From: Bryobacterales bacterium
GTDB taxonomy: Bacteria; Acidobacteriota; Terriglobia; Bryobacterales; Bryobacteraceae
Direction of reading: 5' to 3'
Length of the DNA: 64,000 bases
Assembly: GCA_025463005.1 (NCBI GenBank)
Contig: JAOAPR010000046.1
Location: 1 to 64,000, forward strand
The position numbers were made by a program, and so were the translations under genes. Positions 8,865-18,758 of the stretch are shown piece by piece. Every line of letters begins with the position of its first letter. Position 1 is the first letter of the stretch. A model generated the notes under the pieces. The model was not told where the DNA came from. It saw only the letters and a list, made by a program, of their open reading frames with translations, and made no database searches.

Positions 8865-9446
8865 ATGAGCTTAGCTCCAGTGGCCACCGCGATTAAACAT
8901 GGGTTTCAATGGTTCGCATTGCGGGTCAAAAGCAACCGTGAAAAAGTGACTTCGGTCGCCTTAGAAGGAAAAGGATACGAAGTATTCCTACCGCTATATC
9001 GCCGGCAGGATGGCCCAGATGCAGGCAAGGAACGTCCACTGTTTCCGGGCTATTTGTTCTGCTGTTTTGACCCGCAGAATCGTCTTCCTATCGTCGTCAT
9101 ACCTGGAATCGTACATATAGTGGGTTGCGGTACTACTCCGATCCCCGTGAACCAGCAGGAACTCGAGTCGATTCGCGTTCTCTTAAAGGCCGCCTTGCCC
9201 CTCAACACGGCTCCCGCATTTTCCGTCGGCGAGATGGTGCATGTGATCTCGGGCCCGCTGGCCGGCGCGCAAGGGTCGATCGCAGGCGTGACACAGCAGC
9301 GATTTGTGGTGACCATTACGCTTTTACAACGTTCCGTTTCGGTTGAACTAAACCCCGACTGGATCACCACGGCTGCGAGTACGCGGCTTTTACATCTGGA
9401 TGGCCTAAAAGAACGGCATTTACCAAAGGACGCTGTAGACGTATGA
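8865..9446 (+). CDS. NusG/RfaH-like (UpxY-type) transcription antiterminator
   Basis: 193 residues. An N-terminal NGN domain shows WFALRVKSNREKVTSVAL, EVFLPLY and the signature ERPLFPGYLFCCFDP. A C-terminal KOW-like part follows (FSVGEMVHVISGPLAGAQGSIAGV, residues about 125-150). Specialised NusG paralogs such as RfaH and UpxY travel with RNA polymerase and suppress termination in long polysaccharide operons. It is the first gene of the EPS locus and overlaps the Wza-like gene by ATGA. Its leader carries an ops-like element, suggesting self-recruitment to its own transcript. Housekeeping NusG is unlikely because there is no ribosomal-protein context. Confidence 0.9.
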   Translation: MSLAPVATAIKHGFQWFALRVKSNREKVTSVALEGKGYEVFLPLYRRQDGPDAGKERPLFPGYLFCCFDPQNRLPIVVIPGIVHIVGCGTTPIPVNQQELESIRVLLKAALPLNTAPAFSVGEMVHVISGPLAGAQGSIAGVTQQRFVVTITLLQRSVSVELNPDWITTAASTRLLHLDGLKERHLPKDAVDV

Positions 9447-10399
9447 CTTCATTACAGAGTATTCTCCTTGCGGCAACATGCTTGCTGGCGTATGCGTGGA
9501 CACCGGACACTCCCGCAAAGGAGGCGTCCGGAAGTTACATTCTTGGACCAAACGATCAAATCTCCGTCGATGTCATCGAACTTCCGGAACTCAACGGCAA
9601 ATCCTATCGAATCGATTCCGGCGGCTCGGTGAGCCTGCCGCTCGTCGGCCGATTGCAGGCTGCCGGAATGACACTCACCCAATTCGAAGAGGCGCTGACA
9701 GTCAGGCTCAAAACCCAAGTCCGGAATCCGCATCTGGTTACCGGCCTTATCGAAACCAGAAGCCAGCCCGTGTCGGTCATGGGATTGGTGAGCACGCCCG
9801 GCACGCAACAACTGTCCGGGAGTAAGACCTTGTTCGATGTGCTATCCATGGCGGGCGGCCTGAAACCGGAGGCAGGCGACGTGATTAAGATCACCAGGGT
9901 TCGCAGCGAAGGCCCCCTGCCACTGCCTCAGGCGGTGGAGGATCCGGTGACAGGCACCTACACGGCCGAGGTAAATGTACGAGACGTGGTGGAGCTGCGC
10001 GATCAAAAAGCGAACATTCTTGTACGGCCGCACGACGCTATCTCGGTTTCGCGCGCCCAAGTAATTTACGTCGTTGGGGATGTTCACAAGCCCGGCGGCT
10101 TCCCACTGGCGCAGCGGCACACTCTATCCGCGGTAGAGGCATTGTCGCTCGCGGAAGGCCCGACTGTGACCGCATCTACTCAACACGCACGGATCTTGCG
10201 CGTTTCGGCCACCGGAAATCCGATTCGAGATCACATCCCGATCGACCTGAAGAAGATTCTTGCCGGGAAAGCACCGGACATACAGTTGCAGGCCGAAGAT
10301 GTCCTTTTCGTACCGGACAACACCGTTAAGCGAGCCACCACTCGAGCTGCGGAAACCGCATTGTCAACGCTTTCAGGTCTCATTATCTGGGGTCTTTAG
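9443..10399 (+). CDS. Polysaccharide biosynthesis/export protein (Wza/GumB-like)
   Basis: 318 residues with a signal peptide (SILLAATCLLAYAW), a Poly_export domain (YILGPNDQISVDVIELPEL) and two SLBB domains (PVSVMGLVSTPGTQQL and VIYVVGDVHKPGGFPL). This family forms the outer-membrane or periplasmic channel for EPS export. No lipobox cysteine is evident at the signal peptide end, unlike E. coli Wza. It overlaps the antiterminator gene and sits 6 bases before the Wzc-like gene, its expected partner. Confidence 0.92.
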   Translation: MTSLQSILLAATCLLAYAWTPDTPAKEASGSYILGPNDQISVDVIELPELNGKSYRIDSGGSVSLPLVGRLQAAGMTLTQFEEALTVRLKTQVRNPHLVTGLIETRSQPVSVMGLVSTPGTQQLSGSKTLFDVLSMAGGLKPEAGDVIKITRVRSEGPLPLPQAVEDPVTGTYTAEVNVRDVVELRDQKANILVRPHDAISVSRAQVIYVVGDVHKPGGFPLAQRHTLSAVEALSLAEGPTVTASTQHARILRVSATGNPIRDHIPIDLKKILAGKAPDIQLQAEDVLFVPDNTVKRATTRAAETALSTLSGLIIWGL

Positions 10400-10405
10400 A
10401 ACGGC

Positions 10406-12562
10406 ATGGCGCACCACCTGACCGGCAGATATTCGTCCGCGCCTGTCACCGGCGTATCGCACACGCTCGTGCCGGCGCCTGCTCCGGGCATTCCGATAGA
10501 CAACAACCGGTCCGTGAATTTCTTCCAGGTGCTCAGAAAGAGGAAATGGACGCTGCTTGCATGCGTCGTCAGCGGCACTTTGGCGGGAGCCCTGGTCGTA
10601 TGGCGCCAGCCGTATACTTATCAAGCACGAGTCTTGCTCGAACTGCAGGATCTAAACGAGAATCTGTTGAATTCTCGAGACGTCAACCCGGCAGCGCGTC
10701 TCGACAACTCCTCAGAGACCTACATCAACACAGAAGCGCAGATCCTGCAAAGCCGTCCGGTGTTTGAGAGAGTTTCGCGCGAGCTGAATGAGGGCGCGCC
10801 CCCGAACGAGCCCTGGATGCCTCCCATTACAGCCGAGGAGATCGCACGTAACGTTCGAGTCAGATCCCGCGAGGCGGATCGCATTCTGGAATTGGTGGCC
10901 GAATCCCTGGATCCCCGCCGCGCTGCGGCCATAGCGAACGCGATCACTACGGCCTTTGTTGAGCAGGATCTGGAGTCGCGGGTGCAAGCCGGGCGGCAGA
11001 CAACAGCCTGGCTCTCGAAGCAGCTCGATGACCTGGGCGATAAATTGCGCCGGTCGGAAAATGAGCTGCAGGCTTTTGTCAACAAAGAACGCCTCCTCAT
11101 CGACAGTACCGACGGCAGCGTAGCTGAGACGGGACTCCGGCAAGTGCAAGGGGAGCTTGCACACGCAGAGGCGGAACGGATCGCGAAGCAATCGGCATTG
11201 GACGCAGTCAAGACATCGCCGCCGGAAGTCGAACCGGGCTTGTTGGCGGATCCGACTCTCCAGCAATATCAGATACAGTTAACCGCCCTGCGGAAGCAAT
11301 TGGCGGAATTAGAACAAACCTACGCGCCCGACTATTACAAGATCCCCCCGATTCGCGCGCAACTCGCAATCGTTGAGCAGGCCTACGATCTCCAGCGCAA
11401 AGCCGTTCGCGAACAGTTGGAGAGCGATTACCGGACCGCGCAACGCCGTGAAGGATTATTGCACTCACGATTCGATTCACAATTCACCATCACAGCGGAT
11501 CAAACCGCGAAGATGGTTCGGTACAACGCCCTGAAGAGTGCGCTGGAGTTGAACCGGACGATCTACGGCGCGATTCTCCAGAAGGTGAAAAGCTACGGAG
11601 TCGCGTCGGCGATGCAGACTAGCAATGTGCGCGTGGTGGAGCCAGCGGTGGTGCCGGATGTGCCTAGCCGGCCTAACAAGCCGCTGATTTCTGCTTTAGG
11701 CGCGCTCGGGTTTCTTTTTGCCGGCATGGTCTGGGTTCTGAGCCGTGCGGCAAACGATACAAGCATCCAGGAGCCGGGAGAAGCCCAGCTCTACATGCGA
11801 TCCCCGGAACTCGGTGTGATTCCCTCCGCTAAATTGAATGGCCGGTCCTACGGCTATTATCGGGGCCGAGTGGCAGCGGGCCGCGCACCTCGTCTCGCAC
11901 TGGAAATGGCAGCGTCCGATCAGAATCCGTCATTAATCGGAGAGTCGTTCCGATCGACCACCGCATCCCTGCTGCTGCAGGGCAAGCCTCCCGGCGTGCT
12001 TTTGATCACGAGCCTGAATCCGGCTGACGGGAAAACGACGATCGCCAGTAACCTGGCCATCGCCCTCACCAGCGCGTCACGCCGCGTGCTGCTGGTGGAT
12101 GCGGACCGTCGCCGCGCCAGGCTCCATTCCATCTTTCGTTGTTCGAATGCTCGCGGCTTGAACGACTTGCTGGAACCCTCCTGCTCATCCGACGTCGCTG
12201 ATTTCATTGTCGACACGCCGATCTCAAATCTCTTCATTCTGCCTAGCGGGAAAGCGCAACCCGCCACAGGGGACTTACTATATTCACCGCGAATGGCTTC
12301 TATCATCCATCAATGCCGCCGAAGCTTCGACCTGGTTGTGATTGACACGCCGCCTGTGCTGTATCTGCCGGACGCGCGGATTCTTGGACGTCTGTCCGAT
12401 GGAGTCATTCTCGTGTTGCGCGCAGGCCGCGTCCGCTCCGACAGCATCATCGCCGCCGAGCGGACGCTGCGGCGAGATGGAGTCCCGATCATGGGAACCA
12501 TCCTTAATGATTGGGATCCCAAAACCAACGGCTACGGAGTGTATCCGGAGAAATACTATTAG
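10406..12562 (+). CDS. Polysaccharide co-polymerase with BY-kinase domain (Wzc/GumC-like)
   Basis: 718 residues. An N-terminal Wzz domain has a first membrane segment near residues 50-68 (WTLLACVVSGTLAGALVVW). A long coiled-coil periplasmic part follows, then a second membrane segment (LISALGALGFLFAGMVWVL). The cytoplasmic kinase has Walker A PADGKTTIASN, Walker A' VLLVDADRRRAR and Walker B LVVIDTPP. The C-terminus NGYGVYPEKYY holds a compact tyrosine cluster, fitting autophosphorylation by bacterial tyrosine kinases. It controls chain length and couples polymerisation to export through the adjacent Wza-like channel. Confidence 0.92.
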   Translation: MAHHLTGRYSSAPVTGVSHTLVPAPAPGIPIDNNRSVNFFQVLRKRKWTLLACVVSGTLAGALVVWRQPYTYQARVLLELQDLNENLLNSRDVNPAARLDNSSETYINTEAQILQSRPVFERVSRELNEGAPPNEPWMPPITAEEIARNVRVRSREADRILELVAESLDPRRAAAIANAITTAFVEQDLESRVQAGRQTTAWLSKQLDDLGDKLRRSENELQAFVNKERLLIDSTDGSVAETGLRQVQGELAHAEAERIAKQSALDAVKTSPPEVEPGLLADPTLQQYQIQLTALRKQLAELEQTYAPDYYKIPPIRAQLAIVEQAYDLQRKAVREQLESDYRTAQRREGLLHSRFDSQFTITADQTAKMVRYNALKSALELNRTIYGAILQKVKSYGVASAMQTSNVRVVEPAVVPDVPSRPNKPLISALGALGFLFAGMVWVLSRAANDTSIQEPGEAQLYMRSPELGVIPSAKLNGRSYGYYRGRVAAGRAPRLALEMAASDQNPSLIGESFRSTTASLLLQGKPPGVLLITSLNPADGKTTIASNLAIALTSASRRVLLVDADRRRARLHSIFRCSNARGLNDLLEPSCSSDVADFIVDTPISNLFILPSGKAQPATGDLLYSPRMASIIHQCRRSFDLVVIDTPPVLYLPDARILGRLSDGVILVLRAGRVRSDSIIAAERTLRRDGVPIMGTILNDWDPKTNGYGVYPEKYY

Positions 12563-12638
12563 GCGGCGCCGCGCTGGGCGGTCAAGCTGAACGTTCCTAG
12601 ACCACGGATCGTCCTGGAAATCAACGACACAGGCTGGC

Positions 12639-14144
12639 ATGACGATTCACAGCAGAAATTGCATTCCGCCCGCTCCTTCTGGCCCGGTGTTTCAGATTAC
12701 GAGGATACTGTTCGATCTGGCAGCGCTAATAATTGCCTGGAAGGTCACCCTCGAAATCAGAGTAGCGCTGAACGAGTTCATGCCCCGTTTCATTTCTCGT
12801 TCCAGCATGCACATCGCCGCACCGTCCCCGCTGGGGCTATTAGTGCTCTGGATACTCGCCGCTCTGTGGCTCAAGATCTATCGCGAGGATCCGGACACAT
12901 CTCTAGGGTCGGCTCTTCTGAGGACAACGAAGTCGGCAATTCTGGTCAGCACCTTGGTCATCGTGTTGACATTCTTCTCCCGGCAACTTGGCGCCGAGCG
13001 GTCGCGATCATTCGTATTGTTGTTTGCACCAATCAGTTTTGTACTTCTGGTCGCATCGTTGTACTTGTCCCTGTTCATCGCGGCGCGCGTGGAACGCCGA
13101 TGGCGCACACCCAAGAGACTGGCGGTGCTCGGCGCCGGCGCCGCGGTCCATGACCTTGCCGATGCGATTCGCCGGGCGGGTGGCGAAAGCGTCTCTGTGC
13201 TCGGCCTTATCTTGCCGGAGAGTGCTGTGGCGGCGGCTACAGCGGGGCCGTCCGGTAGCAGCGGTAGCGCGACCGCGCTAGAAACCCTACGCGTGCTCGG
13301 CACGACGCGGGACTTGGCGGAGCTAATCAACCGCGAGTCCCTGGACAGGATCATCATCGCCAGCGGACTGACACAGCCTGAGGTTGAGGATTGCGACCGC
13401 GTGACGCACCGGATGGGCATCACGGTAAGCCGTCCCATTCAGCCTGCGCGCACTGACGTTCTGGTTAAACATCAACGGGAATTCGGCCTCGATTTTATCG
13501 ACCTGCGGGCAGCACCTTTCTCGCACCGCCAGGAGATTATCAAGCGTGCAGTCGACTTGGCTGGGTCGCTAATGCTCACGACGGTGCTTTTGCCTCTGTT
13601 TGCACTCATCGCCTTTGCAATTCGCGTGACGTCTGCCGGGCCGATCTTTTATAAGGCACGTCGCGTCGGCAAAGGCGGACGTTATTTTACCTTTTGGAAA
13701 TTCCGCTCCATGTATGTAAACGGTCCAAGTAGGGACGAGCTAAGAAAGCGCAATGAGACCTCTGGACACCTCTTTAAGATCCGCACGGATCCACGAATAA
13801 CGCCGGTTGGCCGGGTACTGAGGAGACTTAGTCTGGACGAACTGCCGCAGTTGTTAAACGTTCTGGCCGGCGACATGAGCCTGGTCGGCCCGCGACCGCT
13901 TCCCGTGGAGGATCTCGATCCGGATGGTATGAGCAGTGCGTTTGCACACTGGGCAGAACAGCGGGCGCATGTGCGGCCGGGCATCACAGGGCTTTGGCAG
14001 GTGAGTGGCCGGAGCGAATTGCCGTTTTCGAAAATGATGGAACTGGATGTTGAGTACATCCTGAATTGGTCTCTTTCACTCGATCTGAAACTGTTGTTTT
14101 TCGAAACGCCGCGAGCCGTGTTGTCTGGCCGCGGAGCATACTAG
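12639..14144 (+). CDS. Polyprenyl glycosylphosphotransferase (EPS priming enzyme, WcaJ-like)
   Basis: 501 residues. Four or five N-terminal membrane helices are followed by a nucleotide-binding-like CoA_binding_3 domain ([17 protein letters not shown]). The C-terminal bacterial sugar transferase domain has the typical blocks [38 protein letters not shown] and [11 protein letters not shown]. It transfers a sugar-1-phosphate from UDP-sugar to undecaprenyl phosphate, starting the repeat unit at the inner membrane. The sugar cannot be told from sequence alone. Confidence 0.93.
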   Translation: MTIHSRNCIPPAPSGPVFQITRILFDLAALIIAWKVTLEIRVALNEFMPRFISRSSMHIAAPSPLGLLVLWILAALWLKIYREDPDTSLGSALLRTTKSAILVSTLVIVLTFFSRQLGAERSRSFVLLFAPISFVLLVASLYLSLFIAARVERRWRTPKRLAVLGAGAAVHDLADAIRRAGGESVSVLGLILPESAVAAATAGPSGSSGSATALETLRVLGTTRDLAELINRESLDRIIIASGLTQPEVEDCDRVTHRMGITVSRPIQPARTDVLVKHQREFGLDFIDLRAAPFSHRQEIIKRAVDLAGSLMLTTVLLPLFALIAFAIRVTSAGPIFYKARRVGKGGRYFTFWKFRSMYVNGPSRDELRKRNETSGHLFKIRTDPRITPVGRVLRRLSLDELPQLLNVLAGDMSLVGPRPLPVEDLDPDGMSSAFAHWAEQRAHVRPGITGLWQVSGRSELPFSKMMELDVEYILNWSLSLDLKLLFFETPRAVLSGRGAY

Positions 14145-14158
14145 CGCGGACCCTAAAG

Positions 14159-15010
14159 ATGGATACGGACGTCGTTCTAATCGCCTCGCAGAATCGGCCG
14201 CATAAACAGAATGTCGCGGGTGTCGGCATCAGTACAACCAACTACGCCGAGGTGACCGAGATGTGCCGGGACTGGATCGCTATGCGGCGATCAGGAAACC
14301 CGGGGGCCATGGCTCGTTACATTTGCGTGGCCTCGGTTCATGGAGTCGTTACCGCTCGAGACGACCACCAGGTAGCCAGATTCTTGAATGAGGCTGACAT
14401 CGTCACTCCTGACGGCATGCCGTTGGTATGGGCCCTGCGTTCTTTCGGAATCAAAGGGCAGCGTCGGGTGTATGGACCGGATCTGATGCTTCGGCTCTGC
14501 GAGAGCGCGGCGAAACATGGACATCGTGTGTTCCTGTACGGCGGACGCGAAGACAGCCTTCGTGATCTTCGGATGCGCCTGCGAATACGGATCCCCCGTC
14601 TTCGTATCGTAGGCTCGTATGCTCCGCCCTTCCGGCCTCTGACTCCGTCTGAGACTGATTTGGTTCGCAAGCTGATTCTCATGTCCGACGCCGATATGGT
14701 CTTTGTAGGAATCAGCACTCCAAAACAGGAGCGATGGATGCATGAGAACCGCGAAGCCCTGCCGGGAATTGTGATGGTAGGGGTCGGTGCGGCATTCGAT
14801 TTCCATGCCGGCCGCGTTCGCCAAGCGCCTGGATGGATGCAGCGCAATGGACTCGAGTGGCTCTTCCGATTGGTCATGGAGCCGGCGCGATTGTGGAGAC
14901 GTTATTTGCTGGTAACTCCTCGTTTCTTGCCGCTGTGGGCCTTCCAGCGTTTCGGCATATTTTGGCGCACACTCCGCAGCCACGCCCATGCTATCGCGGG
15001 CAGCATTTAG
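14159..15010 (+). CDS. WecG/TagA/CpsF family glycosyltransferase (GT26)
   Basis: 283 residues from the ATG at 14159; an in-frame upstream ATG at 14066 lies inside the previous gene and adds an unlikely leader. Family motifs are visible: ICVASVHGVVTA, the catalytic-region ADIVTPDGMPLVWA, GQRRVYGPDLM, and VFVGISTPKQERWM near residue 195. GT26 enzymes add the second sugar to a lipid-linked first sugar, which suits its place directly after the priming enzyme. No transmembrane segment is apparent; it is probably peripheral on the inner leaflet. Confidence 0.92.
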   Translation: MDTDVVLIASQNRPHKQNVAGVGISTTNYAEVTEMCRDWIAMRRSGNPGAMARYICVASVHGVVTARDDHQVARFLNEADIVTPDGMPLVWALRSFGIKGQRRVYGPDLMLRLCESAAKHGHRVFLYGGREDSLRDLRMRLRIRIPRLRIVGSYAPPFRPLTPSETDLVRKLILMSDADMVFVGISTPKQERWMHENREALPGIVMVGVGAAFDFHAGRVRQAPGWMQRNGLEWLFRLVMEPARLWRRYLLVTPRFLPLWAFQRFGIFWRTLRSHAHAIAGSI

Positions 15011-15042
15011 AACGGCCGACAGCGCTGCTGGCGGTCCGAACC

Positions 15043-16245
15043 ATGAGCGATGACATTAAGACTCCCGCGTTCTCCGTGCATCTAGATGCAATCAGAGGTG
15101 TGGCTGCCCTGGTTGTCTTCCTGGCGCATGGCCGGAATATGTTCTTCGGCAATGTTCAAGGGACCGACGCGAGCCCAGGTTCGTTGCCTGCGGCGGTTGG
15201 CGCGATCCCCGACACGATTTCAGCGCCTTCCGTCTCTCCCGCTGCACTTGGTATCGGCCATCATGCCGTAATCGTGTTTTTTGTGCTGAGCGGCTATCTG
15301 GTGGGTACCAGTGTAGTCCGCTCGATTCACGAAGGACGGTGGTCTTGGCGGAAGTACTTGGAACAACGACTGACCCGTTTGTGGATGGTCCTGATTCCGG
15401 CTCTGCTGATTGGACTGTGTCTGGACACCACCGGCGTTCGTCTGTTTGGTCCCCAGAGTCTGTACGGCGCTCCTCGCGGACAATCTGTGATCCAGCACCC
15501 CGTATCGGAACGATTGAATGTGTTGACGCTTGTTGAAAACGCCGCCTTCGTGCAAACCATCGCCGGGCCGGAGTTCGGCACGAACGTCGCACTATGGAGT
15601 TTGGCTAATGAATTCTGGTACTACATCGCGTTTCCCTTGCTCGCTCTCGCGTTGTGGCGAGGCGGATTCTCCCGAATGGCGTGCCTTCTTTCGACCGTTG
15701 TGTTGTTTTGGTTTGTGGGATCCTCGATCGCGCTCTATTTTTCAGTCTGGATTCTCGGTGTTGGGCTTAGCTATGTTCCACGGATTCCGAACCGTATGAG
15801 CAGGGCGATCGCGCTGATGGCGGCGACCCTGTTCCTGCTCACCAGTGCATATGTTAGGCGACATCCGTTCAGTTCGCAGTACGCATCGGATTTTGTGCTG
15901 GCACTGCTTTGCTGTGCCGTCTTGTACGGATGCCTACACGAACGGCAACCAATGCGTCCGGGCCTCTACTCACGGGTTGCGCAGAGCCTGTCGAAGGTTT
16001 CTTACTCGCTCTATCTGGTCCATTTACCGGCTCTCGTTTTTCTTAATGCCGCGTTTCAGAGTGTTTGGCATCGTTGGCCGAAGGATTCCCAACATATCTT
16101 GGCGTTTGCTGCACTTTCAGGGGGCGTGCTCGTTTGCGCGTACGTGTTTTATGTGCTGTTTGAACGGAATACGGATCGGGTCAGGGAGGCAATCAGCGGC
16201 CTACATCGCCGTCCTGCGGAGACTGCGCCGGAGGTATTCGCGTAG
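15043..16245 (+). CDS. Acyltransferase 3 family protein (OafA/ExoZ-like)
   Basis: About 400 residues from the ATG at 15043. The N-terminal motif HLDAIRGVAALVVFLAHGRN matches the membrane acyltransferase family. The catalytic-type segment VIVFFVLSGYLVG and about ten hydrophobic helices follow. These proteins acetylate or acylate sugars of EPS or O-antigen, using acyl-CoA from the cytoplasm. The gene lies 32 bases after the GT26 gene and its stop overlaps the GTG of the flippase gene by one base. The EPS is therefore likely acylated. Confidence 0.88.
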   Translation: MSDDIKTPAFSVHLDAIRGVAALVVFLAHGRNMFFGNVQGTDASPGSLPAAVGAIPDTISAPSVSPAALGIGHHAVIVFFVLSGYLVGTSVVRSIHEGRWSWRKYLEQRLTRLWMVLIPALLIGLCLDTTGVRLFGPQSLYGAPRGQSVIQHPVSERLNVLTLVENAAFVQTIAGPEFGTNVALWSLANEFWYYIAFPLLALALWRGGFSRMACLLSTVVLFWFVGSSIALYFSVWILGVGLSYVPRIPNRMSRAIALMAATLFLLTSAYVRRHPFSSQYASDFVLALLCCAVLYGCLHERQPMRPGLYSRVAQSLSKVSYSLYLVHLPALVFLNAAFQSVWHRWPKDSQHILAFAALSGGVLVCAYVFYVLFERNTDRVREAISGLHRRPAETAPEVFA

Positions 16246-17540
16246 TGCGTTCCATTTCCGACTGGATCCGCAGATGCCTGGGCTCGGGCAGCGCATTTGT
16301 AATTCTCGATCAGATGGCGGTCAGCCTGGGGAATTTCGCCACCAACCTTGTACTGATCAGGAATTTGGAACCCAGCAGCTTCGGAATATACGCGGTCCTC
16401 TGGACCGTAATGCTGTTGCTCAACATGCTGCAATCCTCGCTGATCGTGCATCCGATGCTAGTGATGGCGGCATCGGATCAAGAGCTTCGGGCGCGAAAGC
16501 TGGCCACGGCCGCCATATGCGCTACGGTCATAGCGACACTACCGTCAGCGCTGATCTTACTCGGCGCCATGTTGGCGCTGCGCCGGCTGGAGCTCGCCGT
16601 GTGGATCGTGCCGGCTTTGCTCACCTGGCAATTGCAGGAAGTACTCCGGCGGTCGCTGATGTCTCGGCGCAAGTACCGGGAGTGCCTTTCGGGCGATTCC
16701 CTGAGCTATATCGGCCAAGCTTTGCTATTGCTATGCGCCGCGCGCGCTTGGAAGTTATCTCTTCCGCTAGTGTTCGTCTGCATGGCGGGAACATCGCTGT
16801 TCGCCGCGGCGGTGCAAACGTATCAGGTTCAGCCCGCATTGCTGCGATTACGCGAACTGAGGGAAGACTTCCGCGAGTTTTGGAAGCTCGGGCGCTGGAT
16901 CGCCAATCTCAATCTGGTTGGGAGCATCACGACTACCGCTCTGCCGTGGTCGCTGGCCTTGTTCCGGGGACCTGTGGAGGCCGCCGGGTATCAGGCGCTT
17001 TTCTATATAACAGGATTCGTTCAACCGTTAACTTTCAGCATTGGATCGCTTGTGACGGTGGAGGTGGCGCGTTCTTCAGCCTTGGGCATGTTCCCCGCTT
17101 CGGTTCGCGGCATCCTGCGTCCTATTGCCGCGGGTGCGGCGGGGATTATTGGCTATGGCGCCGTGTTGGCGCTGTTTCCCGTGCTCGCATTGGATCTGCT
17201 GCTTGGCTCCGGTTCGGCATATCTGCACTTGACTCGCGAACTGCGGCTGTTCGTGGTGGCGGCGTTCCTTCTCTATCTGAGCCAAATGCTGTCCGAGATG
17301 CTGATCGGCCTGAGGGACACGCGGAGCGCCTTTCTATCCCAATGCTGGGCTTCGCTGGCTTGCCTTGCGGTTGGCGTGCCGCTTCTTCTTACGACCGGAA
17401 TACTCGGCGCCGTGGTGGGGCTGATCGCAGCACATCTTGCGAGAACCGTCAGCGCCGGGATTTTCCTCCAAAGATATTTGCGTCTGCCACAGCAGTGGCC
17501 AGTCGCCGAAACATCCGTGACCGCGAGCGGAGCGGCGTAG
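16245..17540 (+). CDS. Polysaccharide flippase (Wzx/oligosaccharide translocase-like)
   Basis: 431 residues from a GTG start that overlaps the previous stop by one base. It shows 12 or so hydrophobic helices with the layout of the MOP/Wzx family: AVSLGNFATNLVLIRNLEPSSFGIYAV near the N-terminus is typical of polysaccharide flippases. It should move the lipid-linked repeat unit to the periplasmic side for polymerisation by the Wzy-like protein at 20502-21848. Assignment rests on topology and the N-terminal motif. Confidence 0.85.
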   Translation: MRSISDWIRRCLGSGSAFVILDQMAVSLGNFATNLVLIRNLEPSSFGIYAVLWTVMLLLNMLQSSLIVHPMLVMAASDQELRARKLATAAICATVIATLPSALILLGAMLALRRLELAVWIVPALLTWQLQEVLRRSLMSRRKYRECLSGDSLSYIGQALLLLCAARAWKLSLPLVFVCMAGTSLFAAAVQTYQVQPALLRLRELREDFREFWKLGRWIANLNLVGSITTTALPWSLALFRGPVEAAGYQALFYITGFVQPLTFSIGSLVTVEVARSSALGMFPASVRGILRPIAAGAAGIIGYGAVLALFPVLALDLLLGSGSAYLHLTRELRLFVVAAFLLYLSQMLSEMLIGLRDTRSAFLSQCWASLACLAVGVPLLLTTGILGAVVGLIAAHLARTVSAGIFLQRYLRLPQQWPVAETSVTASGAA

Positions 17541-17557
17541 TCGAGCGGAGATAATCG

Positions 17558-18733
17558 ATGAAGATTGCGATCTTCGATTACGTCGTGACCGCGAACAATC
17601 CCGCGGGCAGCTGCCATCTTCAAATGCTACGGGATCTGTGCGCCGAGCACGAATTCACGGTCTTCTCCTTAAAGTTTGAAAATCCTTGCCCGGAGCGGAT
17701 TGAATGGATACGTATCCCTGCGCCTGGACGTCCGCTCGCGCTCCTGTTCGTTATCTACCACTTGCTTTGTCCGCTGTTCTATTGGCACTACCGAATGCGA
17801 AGGCGTGTCCGGTTCGATCTCGTGCAGGTGGTCGAAAGCAATGCGCTGGTTGGGGATATCTCCTATGCGCATTTCTGCCACGCCGTCTATCTGCGGGAAC
17901 ACTGGCGAAGTTCGGGAGTCCGCGGGCTGCGAGGATTCTTTCGATACATCGACCATAAACTTCACGCGCTCATGGAACCGTTCATCTATCGCCGGGTCAA
18001 GTCGCTGATTGTTCCCTCGCGTGGCTTGGCCCGAGAGCTGCAAAACGAGTATCCGTGGCTGGCCGGCAAAGTCACCGTTGTCCCGAATCCTGTTGACCTG
18101 GAGCATTGCCGGAAACCACCCGGTTTTGATGCATCGTCGTTCCGCCGGGAGCACGGGTTGGACGAAACAAGCTTCGTCCTGGTTTTCGTGGCGCTGGGTC
18201 AATTCGAGCGGAAGGGTTTGCCCGTGCTCATCGACTCTCTCGCGGCGAGCGCTGATCCGACTCTGCAGTTGCTGGTGGTCGGTGGCCAGACCAACCTGAT
18301 CGCGGATTATCGGCGGCGGTGTGCGCGCCAGGGGCTTGCGAAACAAGTGCTCTTCGCCGGCATGCGGCGTGACATCCGCCCGTTTCTGTGGGCCTCGGAC
18401 GCTTTTGTTCTGCCGTCATCTTACGAAGTGTTTCCGTTAGTGTGCCTCCAGGCCGCGGCGGCAGGGATACCATTGCTGGTTTCGAAGCTAAACGGCGTCG
18501 ACGAGTTCCTGGTCGATAGAGAGAACGGCTTTCTAATGCGGCGCTCGCATGAAGATGTCGGACGCACCATCGCTGCCGTCCGTGCGCTAGACCCATCCAT
18601 CCGAGAATCTATCGCACGAAGGGCGCAAAAGGACGTCGAACGATACTCGACCCCGCTCTTTAGCTCAGCGTGGCGGGGGGTTTATCAGGATTTCGCCCAA
18701 GAATCGCATAAGATCCTGAAACAGGCGGCCTAG
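17558..18733 (+). CDS. Glycosyltransferase family 4 protein
   Basis: 391 residues. The N-terminal half is a GT-B donor-independent fold (MKIAIFDYVVTANNPAGSCH). The C-terminal Glycos_transf_1 domain shows VPNPVDLEHC, LVFVALGQFERKGLPVLIDSL and the nucleotide-sugar-binding stretch VLPSSYEVFPLVCLQAAAAG, with the EX7E-type glutamate replaced by the EVFPLVCLQ pattern. It adds a sugar to the EPS repeat unit in the cytoplasm. It is followed after 25 bases by the convergent beta-helix gene, so the plus-strand run is interrupted here. Confidence 0.9.
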   Translation: MKIAIFDYVVTANNPAGSCHLQMLRDLCAEHEFTVFSLKFENPCPERIEWIRIPAPGRPLALLFVIYHLLCPLFYWHYRMRRRVRFDLVQVVESNALVGDISYAHFCHAVYLREHWRSSGVRGLRGFFRYIDHKLHALMEPFIYRRVKSLIVPSRGLARELQNEYPWLAGKVTVVPNPVDLEHCRKPPGFDASSFRREHGLDETSFVLVFVALGQFERKGLPVLIDSLAASADPTLQLLVVGGQTNLIADYRRRCARQGLAKQVLFAGMRRDIRPFLWASDAFVLPSSYEVFPLVCLQAAAAGIPLLVSKLNGVDEFLVDRENGFLMRRSHEDVGRTIAAVRALDPSIRESIARRAQKDVERYSTPLFSSAWRGVYQDFAQESHKILKQAA

Positions 18734-18758
18734 GGTACACATGGCACATCGCCCTGCT

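Noticed and set aside
15845-17554. 569-codon frame overlapping acyltransferase and flippase genes
   Set aside because: Out-of-frame shadow with Arg/Ser-rich composition; both overlapped genes carry clear family features.
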